Made by a program: the position numbers and the translations under genes. Below the pieces are notes generated by a model that saw nothing but the letters and a program-made list of their open reading frames with translations, ran no database searches and was not told where the DNA came from. Shown here one piece after another: positions 24,075 through 34,657 of a DNA stretch of 64,000 nt. Position 1 is the first letter of the stretch. The number at the start of each line of letters is the position of its first letter. The stretch lies in NCBI GenBank assembly GCA_001910725.1, contig MJGA01000003.1, positions 496,001-560,000 on the forward strand, in the 5' to 3' direction. The DNA comes from Phanerodontia chrysosporium (taxonomy: Eukaryota; Basidiomycota; Agaricomycetes; Polyporales; Phanerochaetaceae).

Positions 24075-24428
24075 ATGGCCGAATCCAACCGTGAGTGGCA
24101 TGTGGCGATCGTTCCCTGCGCAGAGCTCACCGATGCCGGGTAGACTGGAGACTCCACCTCAACAACTTGCTTCAGGCTTCTTTGGGCACACACGCTCTTC
24201 GGTGGGAGGCATATCAAGATGGACCGCAGAACGTCGCACCCTGGGTCGCTATTGCCTACAGTAAGCAGCTTCCGATCGGCCACGATGCACCGGCTAACAC
24301 GGCTCATAGTCCAGAATGTCGAATGGAGTAGGGGTAGCGCACATACCCTCGGCGCTGCTAAAGAAGAGGCGGCTCGACGCGCCTACCGTATCCTGTACAG
24401 GCAGCTCTATGGGGCGGATCCTCAGTAA
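24075..24428 (+). CDS. Single-dsRBD miniprotein 1
   Basis: Three exons (24075-24090, 24144-24260, 24310-24428) with phase-1 introns of 53 and 49 nt give 83 residues. After MAESN the product is almost entirely one double-stranded RNA-binding domain. Helix 1 is LHLNNLLQASLG; the strands run through RWEAYQDGPQNVAPWVAIAY and IQNVEWSRGSA. Helix 2 is LGAAKEEAARRAYRILYRQL. The canonical KKxAK motif is reduced to KEEAA, so RNA affinity may be weak or altered. The tiny first exon, intron phases and third-exon start match the two genes downstream. The fold is known to bind dsRNA or to dimerise with Dicer-type partners; the role here is unknown. Confidence 0.75.
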
Positions 24429-25585
24429 TGCACGATCATAGCCAGGTAAGGCCCGTCTGTAGCGAAGACGCTATTTTGGCTGACCTTTGTTGATTCTAGG
24501 AGGATCTGCACTCTTCTGCGGCAATATACCAAGATGTATCCCTGTTATCGCTGTCCCCAGTCGTCGCCTTGCGTTTCGGGTACCCTAGTTCACTGTAATT
24601 TCTCATGTAGCTATAGCACACGGTTCGCCAGGCATATATCACAAGGTTATTAATGAGCTGTTTTGCTGGCCTTCACAAAGCGTGGGGCCACGCGAGGATT
24701 GAGAGAGGGAGGTGGTGCCTGCGCCACACAACGCCACGAAGGCGCGGTGGCTGTGTCGGGAGTTGCCGGAAGCGGCACGACACGACGAGCTTCAGGCTCG
24801 CTTGTTGCGACGTTCACTTCCGAGGACGTGGACGCCGTTCGACACTCGCATGCTCTACGGCGGCATGTTACCGCCGGGCGTGCCGCTCCCATGAGGTCCG
24901 CGTCGAGGCCTCGGCGCCGCTTCTGCCGCGTGGTCGGCACCACATCCTCTGCGCTGCCGCAGCTCGTCTTCCAGGGGCTGCAAACCCCCTTCTCCCGTCT
25001 ACCTTTCCTCGAAACGGGTACGTTAGCGATGGCTAAATACACGTTGTCCACTTAGCCATGTTATATCAGGCCGACCCGGAGTCGCTCTGCGGTCCCGACT
25101 GGGAGATGACGCGCGACGCAGCCCCATCTTCCGTCGACACAGGCCATTTCAAGCGGAGCTTGTCTCATGAAGAAGCGGGTTCTCGACCCTTCGCAGCTCA
25201 TACACCGCCTGCTGCATCCCAGTCGTCGCCCAGCCGGCCGGCCTCCGCTCTCCAGCGCGCTCTCCCATCACCACACATTGACCCTTTTCTTCTTTACGTC
25301 CGGAGGCAGCAGTGACCATGTTCAAGCCTTCCTTTCCCTCTATTGCGCTGTCCCCCTGACGCACCCCCGTCTTCCGCCCCTCAATCCTAGTGAAAATGGG
25401 ACTGGAGAATGCGTGATGATCTGCGGCCGCCTCAGAGGACGCGAAGACTCGTTGGTGAATGGGATCGGCATCTTCGAGGGTAGGCAGGGTGACTGCGATT
25501 GCAGAGGCTCGTTTGGAGGAGGCAGGCATGACCTCAGAGCTATATATTCTCAAAGCTCGTAGAGCAAAAGTTCAAGCAACGAAGC
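24429..25585. other. Intergenic within dsRBD array
   Basis: About 1.15 kb with no supported gene. Cys/Arg-rich open frames overlap in 24650-25050. The right end is the promoter of minigene 2, with a CTATATATT element at about 25535. Confidence 0.4.
25534..25544 (+). promoter_or_regulatory. TATA box of dsRBD minigene 2
   Basis: CTATATATT lies about 50 bp upstream of the ATG at 25586, a good core-promoter distance. Confidence 0.5.
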
Positions 25586-25975
25586 ATGAACAACGGTGCG
25601 TACTGGCAAATGCCTTCCAGTGGCAGCACACTAAAGGCCGTTTCTGCAGACTCTATCTCCGCTCTCAACAACTGTAGGCAGGCTTATCACGTGCCGCACG
25701 TCAAGAAGGCTAATTAGTCTATAGACCTTCAGGCACTGGGGAAGGAATCATCTCTCGTGTGGCTGGACTCTAAGGAAGGCCCAGAGCATGCTCCTGAGTG
25801 GACGTCGATATGCAAGAGTAAGTACGCTTTGATTCTACTCGACTCTTAGATTGAAGGCTCACCTCTTGGTACAGTCGACAATGAGCAGATTGCCACCGGG
25901 CGTGGCCCCCAGAAGAATCTCGCCAGGGACGCTGCGGCCAGACAGGCTCTGGCCATTCTGCAACGTGATGGGTAA
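25586..25975 (+). CDS. Single-dsRBD miniprotein 2
   Basis: Four exons (25586-25595, 25650-25673, 25725-25817, 25875-25975) with three phase-1 introns of 54, 51 and 57 nt give 75 residues. The first exon has only 10 nt (MNN plus one base). Helix 1 is SISALNNYLQALGK. The strands follow, with the typical GP-x-H-x-P-x-W element in KEGPEHAPEWTSICK and then IDNEQIATGRGPQ. Helix 2 is KNLARDAAARQALAILQRDG. It is the clearest dsRBD of the three; the KKxAK position reads KNLAR. Exons 2 and 3 total 117 nt, exactly the length of exon 2 in minigene 1. The short first exon rests on the shared layout and phase. Confidence 0.8.
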
Positions 25976-27853
25976 ATGAACTCCGTGCGTCTTCCCGCGA
26001 CGCTATCCATCCCATCAGAACATGCTTTCGCTTGTGCGAAGTGTCTGGCGCAGTATTACCCTTCTTTGTGATGGCGGTTCACTGCCGATATACAAGTGTT
26101 TATTTGACATGTGCCACTTACGTGGGGTGTCAGCCCTTTTCATTTCTGTGCCTTCCTCCAGGCTTTATTCTCTTGTTCCTCTTTTGGAGGTCGGCTCGAG
26201 ACCCGAGTTTCCGCGCGCACGCTCTTAACGGAGCGCGTCAGCGCAGCACAGAACGGCCTTGGGCGTTCGTCAGCAGCCGTTAATTCCGTGACCCTCGGCA
26301 CCCTTCTCAGTCGTTGTGCTTGTAGCGCGACCTGCATTTCTTACCTGCCGCCATCATCACGCTGCCTCGCCGCTGCGTTACATCACCGATGGGGGTTGCT
26401 TCACAGCTTTAATGATGATTTTATTGTTCCGAACTCATAGAAAAGTTTACCAGTCAGCTGTGACTCCTGCCCTCGGCGTGTCACCGCCGCCAGTCGCCCT
26501 TGCCTTGCATACACGCCGACCTCCGCAGGTCAGGTGTTTATAGCCTGGCGTGACGACATGCTGGACCCTTGTCCGGTCTTACGGTGTCTGGGCCCCACAA
26601 CATGCCGCACGACATCGTGCTACCCTGGCGGTACCCTGCCCTCCCCAGGATCCTGGCATCCGGCAACCTACACATGCTCCTGAACCTTCCGGTCACCCCT
26701 AGGTGAGAGAGAAGACCGTGTCCCATACGAGCATCGTGTGCCGTACATGCCACGCCTGTGTGCACAACGACCCGAGCGCAGATTGGGTGCGCGTTACCGC
26801 AGTATACACCGCCACACGTGAGCAGAACAATGACACCTCGATACCGCAGCTAACTCTAACAGACGTATAATCAAGGTATTGTAGCATGACGGAGCGCGAG
26901 ACCCGTTGAGCGCTTTCAATACCGTCCGCGAATTGGCAGCAGGTACGTTGCAGCTAAGTCTCCCAGCAGGCTCTTTCGCCTCGACTCCTCACCATGATAA
27001 AGTGTTTTCCGACCGGTGATCGGGCAGGAGATAGGATACCGGCATCATCCTCGCATTCCCGTCGATGCGCGGCTCCACAATTGCTCGATTTGCCCCGCAG
27101 ATACGACCAGAAAATGTACAATGGGCGCGTCTGGCTTCGACTGACCGCTCCGGCGGTCGCGTACCTTAGCATAGCATCACCTCCCATAGGACTGGCTCAA
27201 CCTTGCAGGTAGTTGGCGGCGAGGCGCCCTCCCTAGCACCGCTTATTTGAGAGCGGAGCGCGGGCAGTCGTCACTCGGAGGCACGGTCTGCGGTACGTCT
27301 TCTGTTTCGGACGTATGGCACGCAGGCATGACCTGATCCCATACCTACTCAGTCAGTGATTCAGCACAAGCAGCGTGCGAGCCCGGGGACGGACCATTGC
27401 AAGCTTTCGCAGGAAGTAGGCGTGCTCGACATCTCTGCAATGGCAATGAAAGAAAACAAAAAGACTCCGACGTCCTCCGGCCGCCCGGCAACCATGCATG
27501 TCACACAGATGCCCTTCGGCGAAGCTGCTAGCCATAGTTGGTTACCAGGGCGGTCATAGGTGAGAGATGCGCCCTACGTACATGACAGTTTTGGCAATTA
27601 TGGAGGGCGAGAAGTGAGCATGAAGACGACAAGAGCTTGCGGCGCTGTGCAAGCCTCCCAGTCTGAGGCGCGACATGGGCGATACCAGTCATGCAGGCCA
27701 CTTGGAATCATCTCAGCGAGAGAGCTGTGGCGTCCTTGAAAGTTGCCGAAGGTAAGATAAATAGCTAGGGACGGAAAGAACGAGAAAGTCACTCATCCAC
27801 TGCTCTGCATTGACCAGACCACCCGAATTTCTCAGCCACATACACCTACGAAT
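25976..27853. other. Intergenic within dsRBD array
   Basis: About 1.9 kb. I looked for a further dsRBD copy by its pattern (tiny ATG exon, phase-1 intron, LNN-like helix, APQK-like motif) and found none. No transposon signature was seen. A GATAAATA element near 27750 may be the core promoter of minigene 3. Confidence 0.4.
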
Positions 27854-28236
27854 ATGTCTTCTACTCGTAAGCTACAGGCCACCCTCCCCAAGGACCGTTT
27901 CTAACGACAGACATCAACAGCCTTCTCCGTTAGGCTTAACAGCTGTGATAGATATAATTCACAGGAATTTGTTCCACTCACTGACAACCTCCTCTGCGCA
28001 GACATGCAGAAGAGGCACGAATCTCATCTTCTCACCATGTCCGAAACGCGTGCAGGCGACCTGTGGAAGATTGAATACAAAGGCAAGCTGTTTTGTCTTG
28101 AGGTGGCTTTCGAAACGTTTCTGACCTTCGTCCAGTGAATGATGTAGTCAAGGGCTCAGGGTCCGCCCCGCAGAAGCGCGCCGCCCAAGAGCTGGCGGCA
28201 CAGGAAGCCCTGAGGAACCTTGGTGTGGATGTTTGA
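27854..28236 (+). CDS. Single-dsRBD miniprotein 3
   Basis: Four exons (27854-27866, 27911-27928, 28002-28082, 28136-28236) with phase-1 introns of 44, 73 and 53 nt give 70 residues. The product starts MSST. Helix 1 is HINSLLHMQKRHES, followed by HLLTMSETRAGDLWKIEYK and VNDVVKGSGSAPQ. Helix 2 is KRAAQELAAQEALRNLGVDV. The last exon is 101 nt, as in minigene 2. The third intron begins with GC (AAAG|GCAAGC), a rare but accepted donor. The central loop is shorter than in the other two and lacks the GP-x-H element, so this copy is the most diverged. No stop or frame break was found in the model. Confidence 0.7.
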
Positions 28237-28955
28237 ATAGAGAGGCGTGTTAGGCGGTGACGATGCAGTGATCTAAAGTTGTGGTAGAAAGCGCTGCTTC
28301 ACTCGCCTGGTCTTCGGGGGTGGCGTTGGCGGGTTGTAAACTACAGCGCATGCCTTTCCGGGCGCGCCGGCAACAAGTGATCTGAGATCGGAAGTTGTTT
28401 AATCCGTGTGCTGCAGGTTGAAGCCGACTCTCCACGTCTCGCGTCCGCGTCAACAGTATGTCTCGTCGGCCTCTTGTTCCTTTCCTCGTCGCAGGCGTGG
28501 CCGGTCAGTGTCTGCGCTGATCCATGGAGATTTGTTCCTGACTATTGAGAAATCATCAGGGGTGCTATCTGGTGTTTATATATTCAAGCCGCTCATAGAC
28601 AACAGCCTGGCGTTGCGGAGGTCCGTTCAGTCCGAACAGAGCCGTGTGGGAACAACTCTCAATTCTTCATGACAGTGTTGATCGTTCGGGAGGCGGAGAT
28701 AAGACCGCAGCGGGCGAGACGTCGATGAATACATCAGATGGCTCCACGTCGGTGCAAACAACCGCGAGTCCAAGCACAAACGAGGTCCAACACGGCCAGA
28801 GCACTAAACCATAGCGGGCAGCTTTTGCACGACAACTTGGTCCTAACAATTGAAGATGTTTTGATTCATCATGGACACATACTTGTCGAAATGCACCTAT
28901 GTCACGTTGCAGTAGCTCCCGCAGCAAGTGAGCCCTTAAGCCCATTTCCCAGTGT
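28237..28955. other. Intergenic, right edge of dsRBD array
   Basis: About 0.7 kb. A TTTATATATTC element near 28575 resembles the promoters of the minigenes, but no dsRBD-like exons follow it. The right part is 3' untranslated sequence of the minus-strand USP39 gene. Confidence 0.4.
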
Positions 28956-30917
28956 TTACTTGTCGTCTCGTCGCTCCCATATCTGCGACCGAAATGAGGC
29001 TGAATTCAGATATGCCAACTGGTGAGAATACTCACCTGAATGACCGTCTCGCCCAAGAAAATCATTTCCTTGCGGATCTCCTCAACTATGAGGTCCTGGA
29101 TTTGGAACCATTTCTCGTTCTCGCCTCCGCCACTGCCTGCGCGAAGATGGACCTTCCAGACTGTGCTCTCCTTGTCTCGAGTGGTTCCAGCAGCTGACTC
29201 GTGTATCACATTTGCGACCAGGTCATACGTAGTAGGTGAATTGTTGTCGGGCATCTCGAGGTCTGTGCAAGACGCGTTAGTCGCCAGCGTAGACTCCAAT
29301 CATACACAACTCACATTCACGGAAATCGAGGCCTCTGAGAGGAAAATTGACGATTGTCGGATTCTTCTCTTCGACAAAGATGTTCTTAGTGAACCGTTTG
29401 AAATGAAGGATGATGTACGGGGGCAATCGTTGAAGCTTGAATCGGCGCAGCTGACCCGCGGATTCCTAATGACATGATTCATGAAGTGTCTTAAACTCGA
29501 GGTGCTAAGGAGTACCTGTGTTGTTCGACCATCATACTTCGCAAGTACTGATTGGATGCTGACTTGTGGGATGATATTCTTCTCGACAGCATCTTGGAAC
29601 AAGGGTGGTGGTGGGAGGTCAACAGCAAGGAATAGGAAGGGCGATGTCGTCGTCTTGATTTCTGGAACCGAAGTCGGATCATGGACGATCTCTCATGGCG
29701 CTGCAGGACTTACCTCGGTCGATGTCAAACCTAGGTTTCTCATTGCCTCTGAGATCTGACCGCATAACAACTTGCTGTGTCTCCATGCGTAGTTCACCTT
29801 GAAACGTAGAAAATATGACACCTTGTAGGACCACAAATGAGAGCGCATCAAGGAGATAACGGCGGAAAACTTACTGGAGTTCCGCTTCTTGGTGCCTCCC
29901 ATGTCCTTGTGCAGATGGTTGAGAAGCCATCCCAAGAACTCCGCTGGGTCACCCTGCTTCTCCAAGCTGAACTTCCCTGCGCTGGCACGTCCCACCTCTT
30001 GCAGGAACTCATGAGGACTGACTTGACTCTTGAAAAGCCGCGGGTTCCAAACTTTCTTCGCCAGCCCTGCGAACCGCTTGAGCATTTCGGACTCTTTCCC
30101 CCGAAAATTGGATAGCAGAAGATAGTCCCGCAACGGAGAGACGTGTAGCAGCGAGTGGATGATGACGTTCATGTAGTCATTTCTCTTGATATTGTTGAGA
30201 CCGATGTAACCAGGTATATACGGCTTTGAGGATAGATCATAGGATGGCTTGAGGAGGTGCGCTGGCGCATAGAGGTTCGCAATGGAAGCTTTACTAAACG
30301 AAGGGGCGAGGACGAACGAGATGTCTTCTAGAGATGGATCCGAGACGGGATAGCCGTCCGGCAGTACATATACCTGAAGGCAATGTAAGTCACGACTTTT
30401 GGGTTAGAGATGGAGGTCATGCCTTCGTCGTCTCGAGGTTAATGAACACATGATGATCATCGTGAATTGCATGGGCGTATGCGTACGAGCTCTTGCCGCG
30501 TCCTTGGAAGTACTTGCCACAGACGAGACAGCCATAGATATTGATGTTCGACAGCGATACTGAGCACACTTTCTCAAAGTCAAAGTCTAGAACCGCTCTG
30601 TTGATCTGTTGAAAACGAGCTGTAAGTAGAGTGCCTAGAGGATTGGGTATGTCCTCGTACCGTGTCTAGGTACAGATCGGACGCGCGAACAGGCTCAATG
30701 GACTGGGGAAGAGCATAGGGATCCTCGTCATCATCCTCTACGACGTACTTCTTGACTGTGGTAGTCGCGTCTGCGAGCGGCGAGAGTCAGTAGGTTCCTT
30801 GCGTACTAACCAGTCCAACTGACCCGCTGCCTCGGGAACATCTTCCACACGTGCCCTCTTTGCTGGCCTCTCGTTGGTGTTCTCATCGACGTCGAGGGAT
30901 CGGCTCTCCGTCGCCAT
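28956..30917 (-). CDS. USP39/Sad1 tri-snRNP protein (inactive ubiquitin-protease fold)
   Basis: A multi-exon gene starts at the ATG 30917-30915. Exon 1 (30917-30824) is acidic and basic, with RPAKRARVED. The ZnF-UBP domain follows, with DTINRAVLDFDFEKVCSVSL, YGCLVCGKYFQGRGKSSYAY and the HHVF element. The USP-like domain begins GYIGLNNIKRNDYMNVIIHS. At the place where active proteases have the catalytic Cys, the Asn-Asp-Tyr context is kept and the Cys is absent, as in human USP39. The end is ETVIQ spliced to IWERRDDK, matching the family C-terminus. The protein stabilises the U4/U6.U5 tri-snRNP for splicing. The start is divergent from Rsm22, with 279 bp between. Confidence 0.95.
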
Positions 30918-31196
30918 TTCTCAGTAAGCACGGTTGTTTGCAGAGCAAGGGGTCTCGTGGATGGGTGTTGGAACGCTGGCCGCGGTCACTGCAGTCTCAG
31001 CCGTGCCGCGTATGGGCGCTCAGCTACCCCGATCAATTTGTGCACGACGCGCCAATGTAGTCGCGGTCCTCAAGTTCAGCCTCTACCACTATTTTTGACT
31101 GAGCTCCTCTCTTCCTCCTCGACGCCGACGAGGTTGTGTCTGAGAACGACACACACGACCTGCCACCCACCGGACACAACTGCCCTTCAGTCTATT
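30918..31196. promoter_or_regulatory. Divergent promoter of USP39 and Rsm22
   Basis: A 279-bp spacer holds both promoters. Short spacing suggests a shared bidirectional promoter, an inference from layout only. Confidence 0.5.
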
Positions 31197-33434
31197 ATGC
31201 TCCGGTCTGCGTCAGCGAGGACCCTCAGTTGCACACTGAGGCGGGAGGTTCGACTTCTGTCCTCGACGGTTCCCACCTCTACCAGTTCACCAAATGCACC
31301 AATCGACCTGGACCCTTCAATGAAGGCGCTCCTCCGGGACGTCGACATGTCGTTGATCCGCCATAAAGTCATGTCCCCGAGTGACCTCGCCAAGCCGCCG
31401 CGCGAACTCGAGGTGTATCCGAACGACCCTAATGCTGAAGACGATTACATGACCCCAGAGGAGTTAGACTTACAGGAGGTCGAGTTGGACGGCAGCTCAA
31501 CCCGGAAATCACCAGCCGCACTGTTTGGCAGTCAGCGCATCGGCGCTGTCGTTCTCCCTTATGAGCTTCAGAAGACCATAAGGAATCTTATAGCTGGTGC
31601 GCGACCCTGGCTCCCGCATGGGCGTGTTAGACTGACTTTCTCATAGAATCTGACAAGTCTATGCTACATGTCGATGCAAAGCGGCTGTTCCTCGACGACA
31701 GCGAGGATGGCAGCGAATGGGGAACTACCTACGATGTCCGATACAAGACAATGGAGCAGCGTATTCGCCACGCAGAACGCGACGGTACTGCCTTCGCATC
31801 CGTGGCACTGCCTGCTCATTATTCCGCCATCTCTGCTGTCTTCGACCATCTCAAACAGCGGCTGGGCCCAGACTGGTCCGTTCAGCATGTCATTGATTGG
31901 GGCGCAGGGACAGGAAGCGGTCTCTGGTGAGCAGTGTTGGTCATGCCATTCCCATATTCCGCTTATAGTTTCCTAGGGCATCATCCTATGCATTCCAAAA
32001 GCCTCAAGAGGACATTGACAATGGAGAAGTGCAATTCGTCAAGTCAACGTTAGCGTCTTACATAGGCATCGAGAAGAGAGAAGGCTTGGTAAAGATCGGC
32101 AAACGATTATTGAAAGGTATAGTTATCTTATATAAGGTACTGTATGTTGGATGCGACTAACTCGTATGGCAGGTACGGACACAGGCGATATCAGCGTGTC
32201 ATGGCAGAAGGCGTTTCACGAGGATAACAAACTCTCTCGCGCCGACGCCGGTGACGTGCTCGCACTGTGTGCGTTTACACTATCGTCTCTGCCTAATGCT
32301 GTGGTTCGAAAGAAGCTAGTAAAGGAGATGTGGGAAAGCGGAGCTGATATTATGGTAGGTCATATCCACCGCTTTTCTCCTCAAGGCAAATGGATTCACT
32401 TCGTCGCACGCGACAGGTTCTCATTGACCACAACACGACGGCCGGGTTCGAGTGCATAGCTGAAGCTCGAGAAAATCTTCTTCGAATGGGTAAGCGCGAA
32501 ATGGAAGATCCTACTACCGAGGACTGGCCGGTTCGGGGATCTCATGTTGTCGCTCCTGTGCGTAGTTTCTTTCCGTCACGTCGACGAAACCTAATTACTG
32601 TGTCATGGACAGTGCCCACATGATGGCGCATGTCCTCTCTTCAACGTGGGCCCAAGATCCTTGGTCTGTGGGTTCTCACAGCGTCTGCAACGCCCGGAGT
32701 TTGTCCGCAAGACCAAGCATTCAAAGATTGGTCACGAAGACGTTGGTTATTCGTATGTTGTCATTCGACGAGGCACCAGGCCAGAACGCCCGCAGAGCAA
32801 GGTTGGTCGCATCGGCGACATTGGCCAACGAGAGATCAACAAGATTGCTGCTTCTCAAGCAGCCATGACGGAACTGGTCATTGACGGGGATACAATCCAA
32901 CCAACTAAACCGTCAAGATCATCGACAATATCGTCACTGCAGATGAGTACTGCAGAGGCCGATATGACCCCCGAAGAGATACAGGACAGCCTTCGGTCCG
33001 AGGCCTACCACTGGCCAAGACTGGTGTTCCCGCCGCTGAAGCGCAGCGGTCACATCGTGCTGGACGGCTGCACAGCAGAGGGTACGTTCCATCCACTCGT
33101 CCTTGATCACATACTCACACATACACACTTGCGCTTTTCAGGGAAAATCATGCGCATGACAGTACCGAAGTCGCAAGGCAAACAACCCTTCTATGATGCT
33201 CGAAAGTCTTCTTGGGGCGATATCTTCCCGCACGACCCCAAAAACCCTCCACAGGTACGCTTTACCCCTGAGATGGCTGGGCGTAAAACAGCCCTGGGCA
33301 ATCAGCCGAAGAACCCTGCTGCCGCGACCAGCAAGCACAGCTACGTACAGCTCCAGGATGAGCTGAAGCAGAAGCAAAACCGCATTAGGAGAGAACGCCG
33401 ACGTCAAACACAGTTAGAGGGCGATGTCGAGTAG
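31197..33434 (+). CDS. RSM22: Rsm22/METTL17-like mitochondrial ribosome assembly methyltransferase
   Basis: Seven exons (31197-31596, 31647-31926, 31977-32116, 32173-32354, 32417-32557, 32613-33081, 33142-33434) give 634 residues. The N-terminus MLRSASARTLSCTLRREVRL is a typical mitochondrial presequence. The methyltransferase-fold core has the SAM-site-like VIDWGAGTGSGLW and later ALCAFTLSSLP. The Cys motif CPHDGACPL, followed by a Cys in RSLVC and one in VLDGC, matches the iron-sulfur ligands of METTL17. The tail is Lys/Arg-rich. The family acts in maturation of the mitochondrial small ribosomal subunit. The last intron (60 nt) is in frame and stop-free, so its retention would only insert 20 residues. 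Confidence 0.92.
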
Positions 33435-33534
33435 CAGCCCCACCTCATTTTCATTAATGTCTATCGCACTTGTTGAGGCACTCTAGTAGAAATGCGTAGA
33501 CGGCTATACCAATATATAAGCGCATTAACCCAAC

Positions 33535-34657
33535 CTAATAGTCCGCTATCCGAATGCCTGGTCCGTGCGGAGAGCTAAGGACTACTCTGACGATCTGGTA
33601 TTCTACAAGGAATGCTCAGAACTATTTCAGCCAGCTGAGGTTGCGAGGTACTCACGAGGTTTATTTGACGAGGAGTCGTCCTTGGACGCCAGAGACGCAC
33701 GTTCGTTACCGGTAGCACGCTTCACTACAGTGAGGAAGTAGCGAATATTTTTGATGACATCCTCAACAGGCCAGTTCATCTATATCAAAGTCAGGTTTGC
33801 GGGGCGGAGGTTTGACGACACGACTCGCCTTAGCAATTGGTGTACGAATGGCTCCTACTTTATCACCTTTCCATTCACTGGTGCCCTGCAGCCTTCGAAT
33901 AAAGCCGGCAATGTCATCCGTAACAGTGCCTCGACGTTCGGAAGGCATGAGACCAAGTGGACCGAGCACACGACCAAGCTTCGGGCTGATGGCACGGATG
34001 AGATCGGGTGTGCACAGATACATGGTGGCTTGATAACGGCCAGAGATGATCTGAAGCACTGTCAGACACGTAAAGGGAGGTACGAATGAACACGTACACC
34101 CTCAACAAGCTCTGGGCCTCCGACAATGTCAGCTCCAGCCTTCTTTGCCTCTTCCGCTGCTCTTCCCTCCGCAAACACGAGGATGCGATCCTTGGCCTTG
34201 GGCTTTGGCTCTCTCGGCAGCGAGTAACGACCCTTCGGGATAGTTGCACCGCGCTCCGGGGCTTGTGTCTTGATGACGAGTTCGTAAGTAGCATTTGGCG
34301 AAGCAACCTCTACTGCCTAAAGCACGGCTTAGTTCGGTAAGCTCCTGATACCAGAGGGGTGACATACGCGCAGCACAGAGACAGCATCATTCAACGGCAT
34401 CTTCTCAGCATCGTAGACGTTCTTTTTGGCCTTGAGAGCCCTCTTCCGAGCCTTCGCAGCGAGTTGGGCCTTCGTGAGCGGAGCTCTTTCCTTCTGTTTA
34501 CGAGCCATAAGCACGGCTGCTGCGTGGAATTCCCGTCGGGCGTTCTGAAAGCGTTCCTGAGTATTGCAAGCGTTGACAGAATCATCCTCAGACCCACCAT
34601 GAGCCCGACGGCACCGGTCCATGCCCGACATTGGAATGCGAGGTTTGCGAGAGACAT
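33535..34657 (-). CDS. Mitochondrial large-subunit ribosomal protein uL1m
   Basis: The start MSLANLAFQCRAWTGAVGLM (34657-34598) resembles a mitochondrial presequence and is spliced by a 41-nt intron to ERFQNARREFHAAA (34556-34368). The L1 domain then follows: EKMPLNDAVSVLR, AKDRILVFAEGRAAEEAKKA, PKLGRVLGPLGLMPSERRGT, a weakly preserved KASR junction, NWPVEDVIKNIRYFLTVVKR, and the end VVLSSPHGPGIRIADY. The order and motifs (PKLGRxLGPxGLMP, SSxxGPGIxI) are diagnostic for ribosomal L1. A second ~40-nt intron at 33819-33780 and a GTGAGT intron before the last exon are needed for frame. The stop is 100 bp from the Rsm22 stop, in convergent orientation. Confidence 0.92.

Noticed and set aside
26870..27000. 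Possible further dsRBD minigene starting at the ATG near 26885
   Set aside because: The frame closes within seven codons, and no downstream exons with dsRBD strands or helix 2 could be joined.
28440..28700. Possible fourth dsRBD copy after the TATA-like element near 28575
   Set aside because: No exon resembling helix 1 or helix 2 of the family was found before the USP39 3' end.
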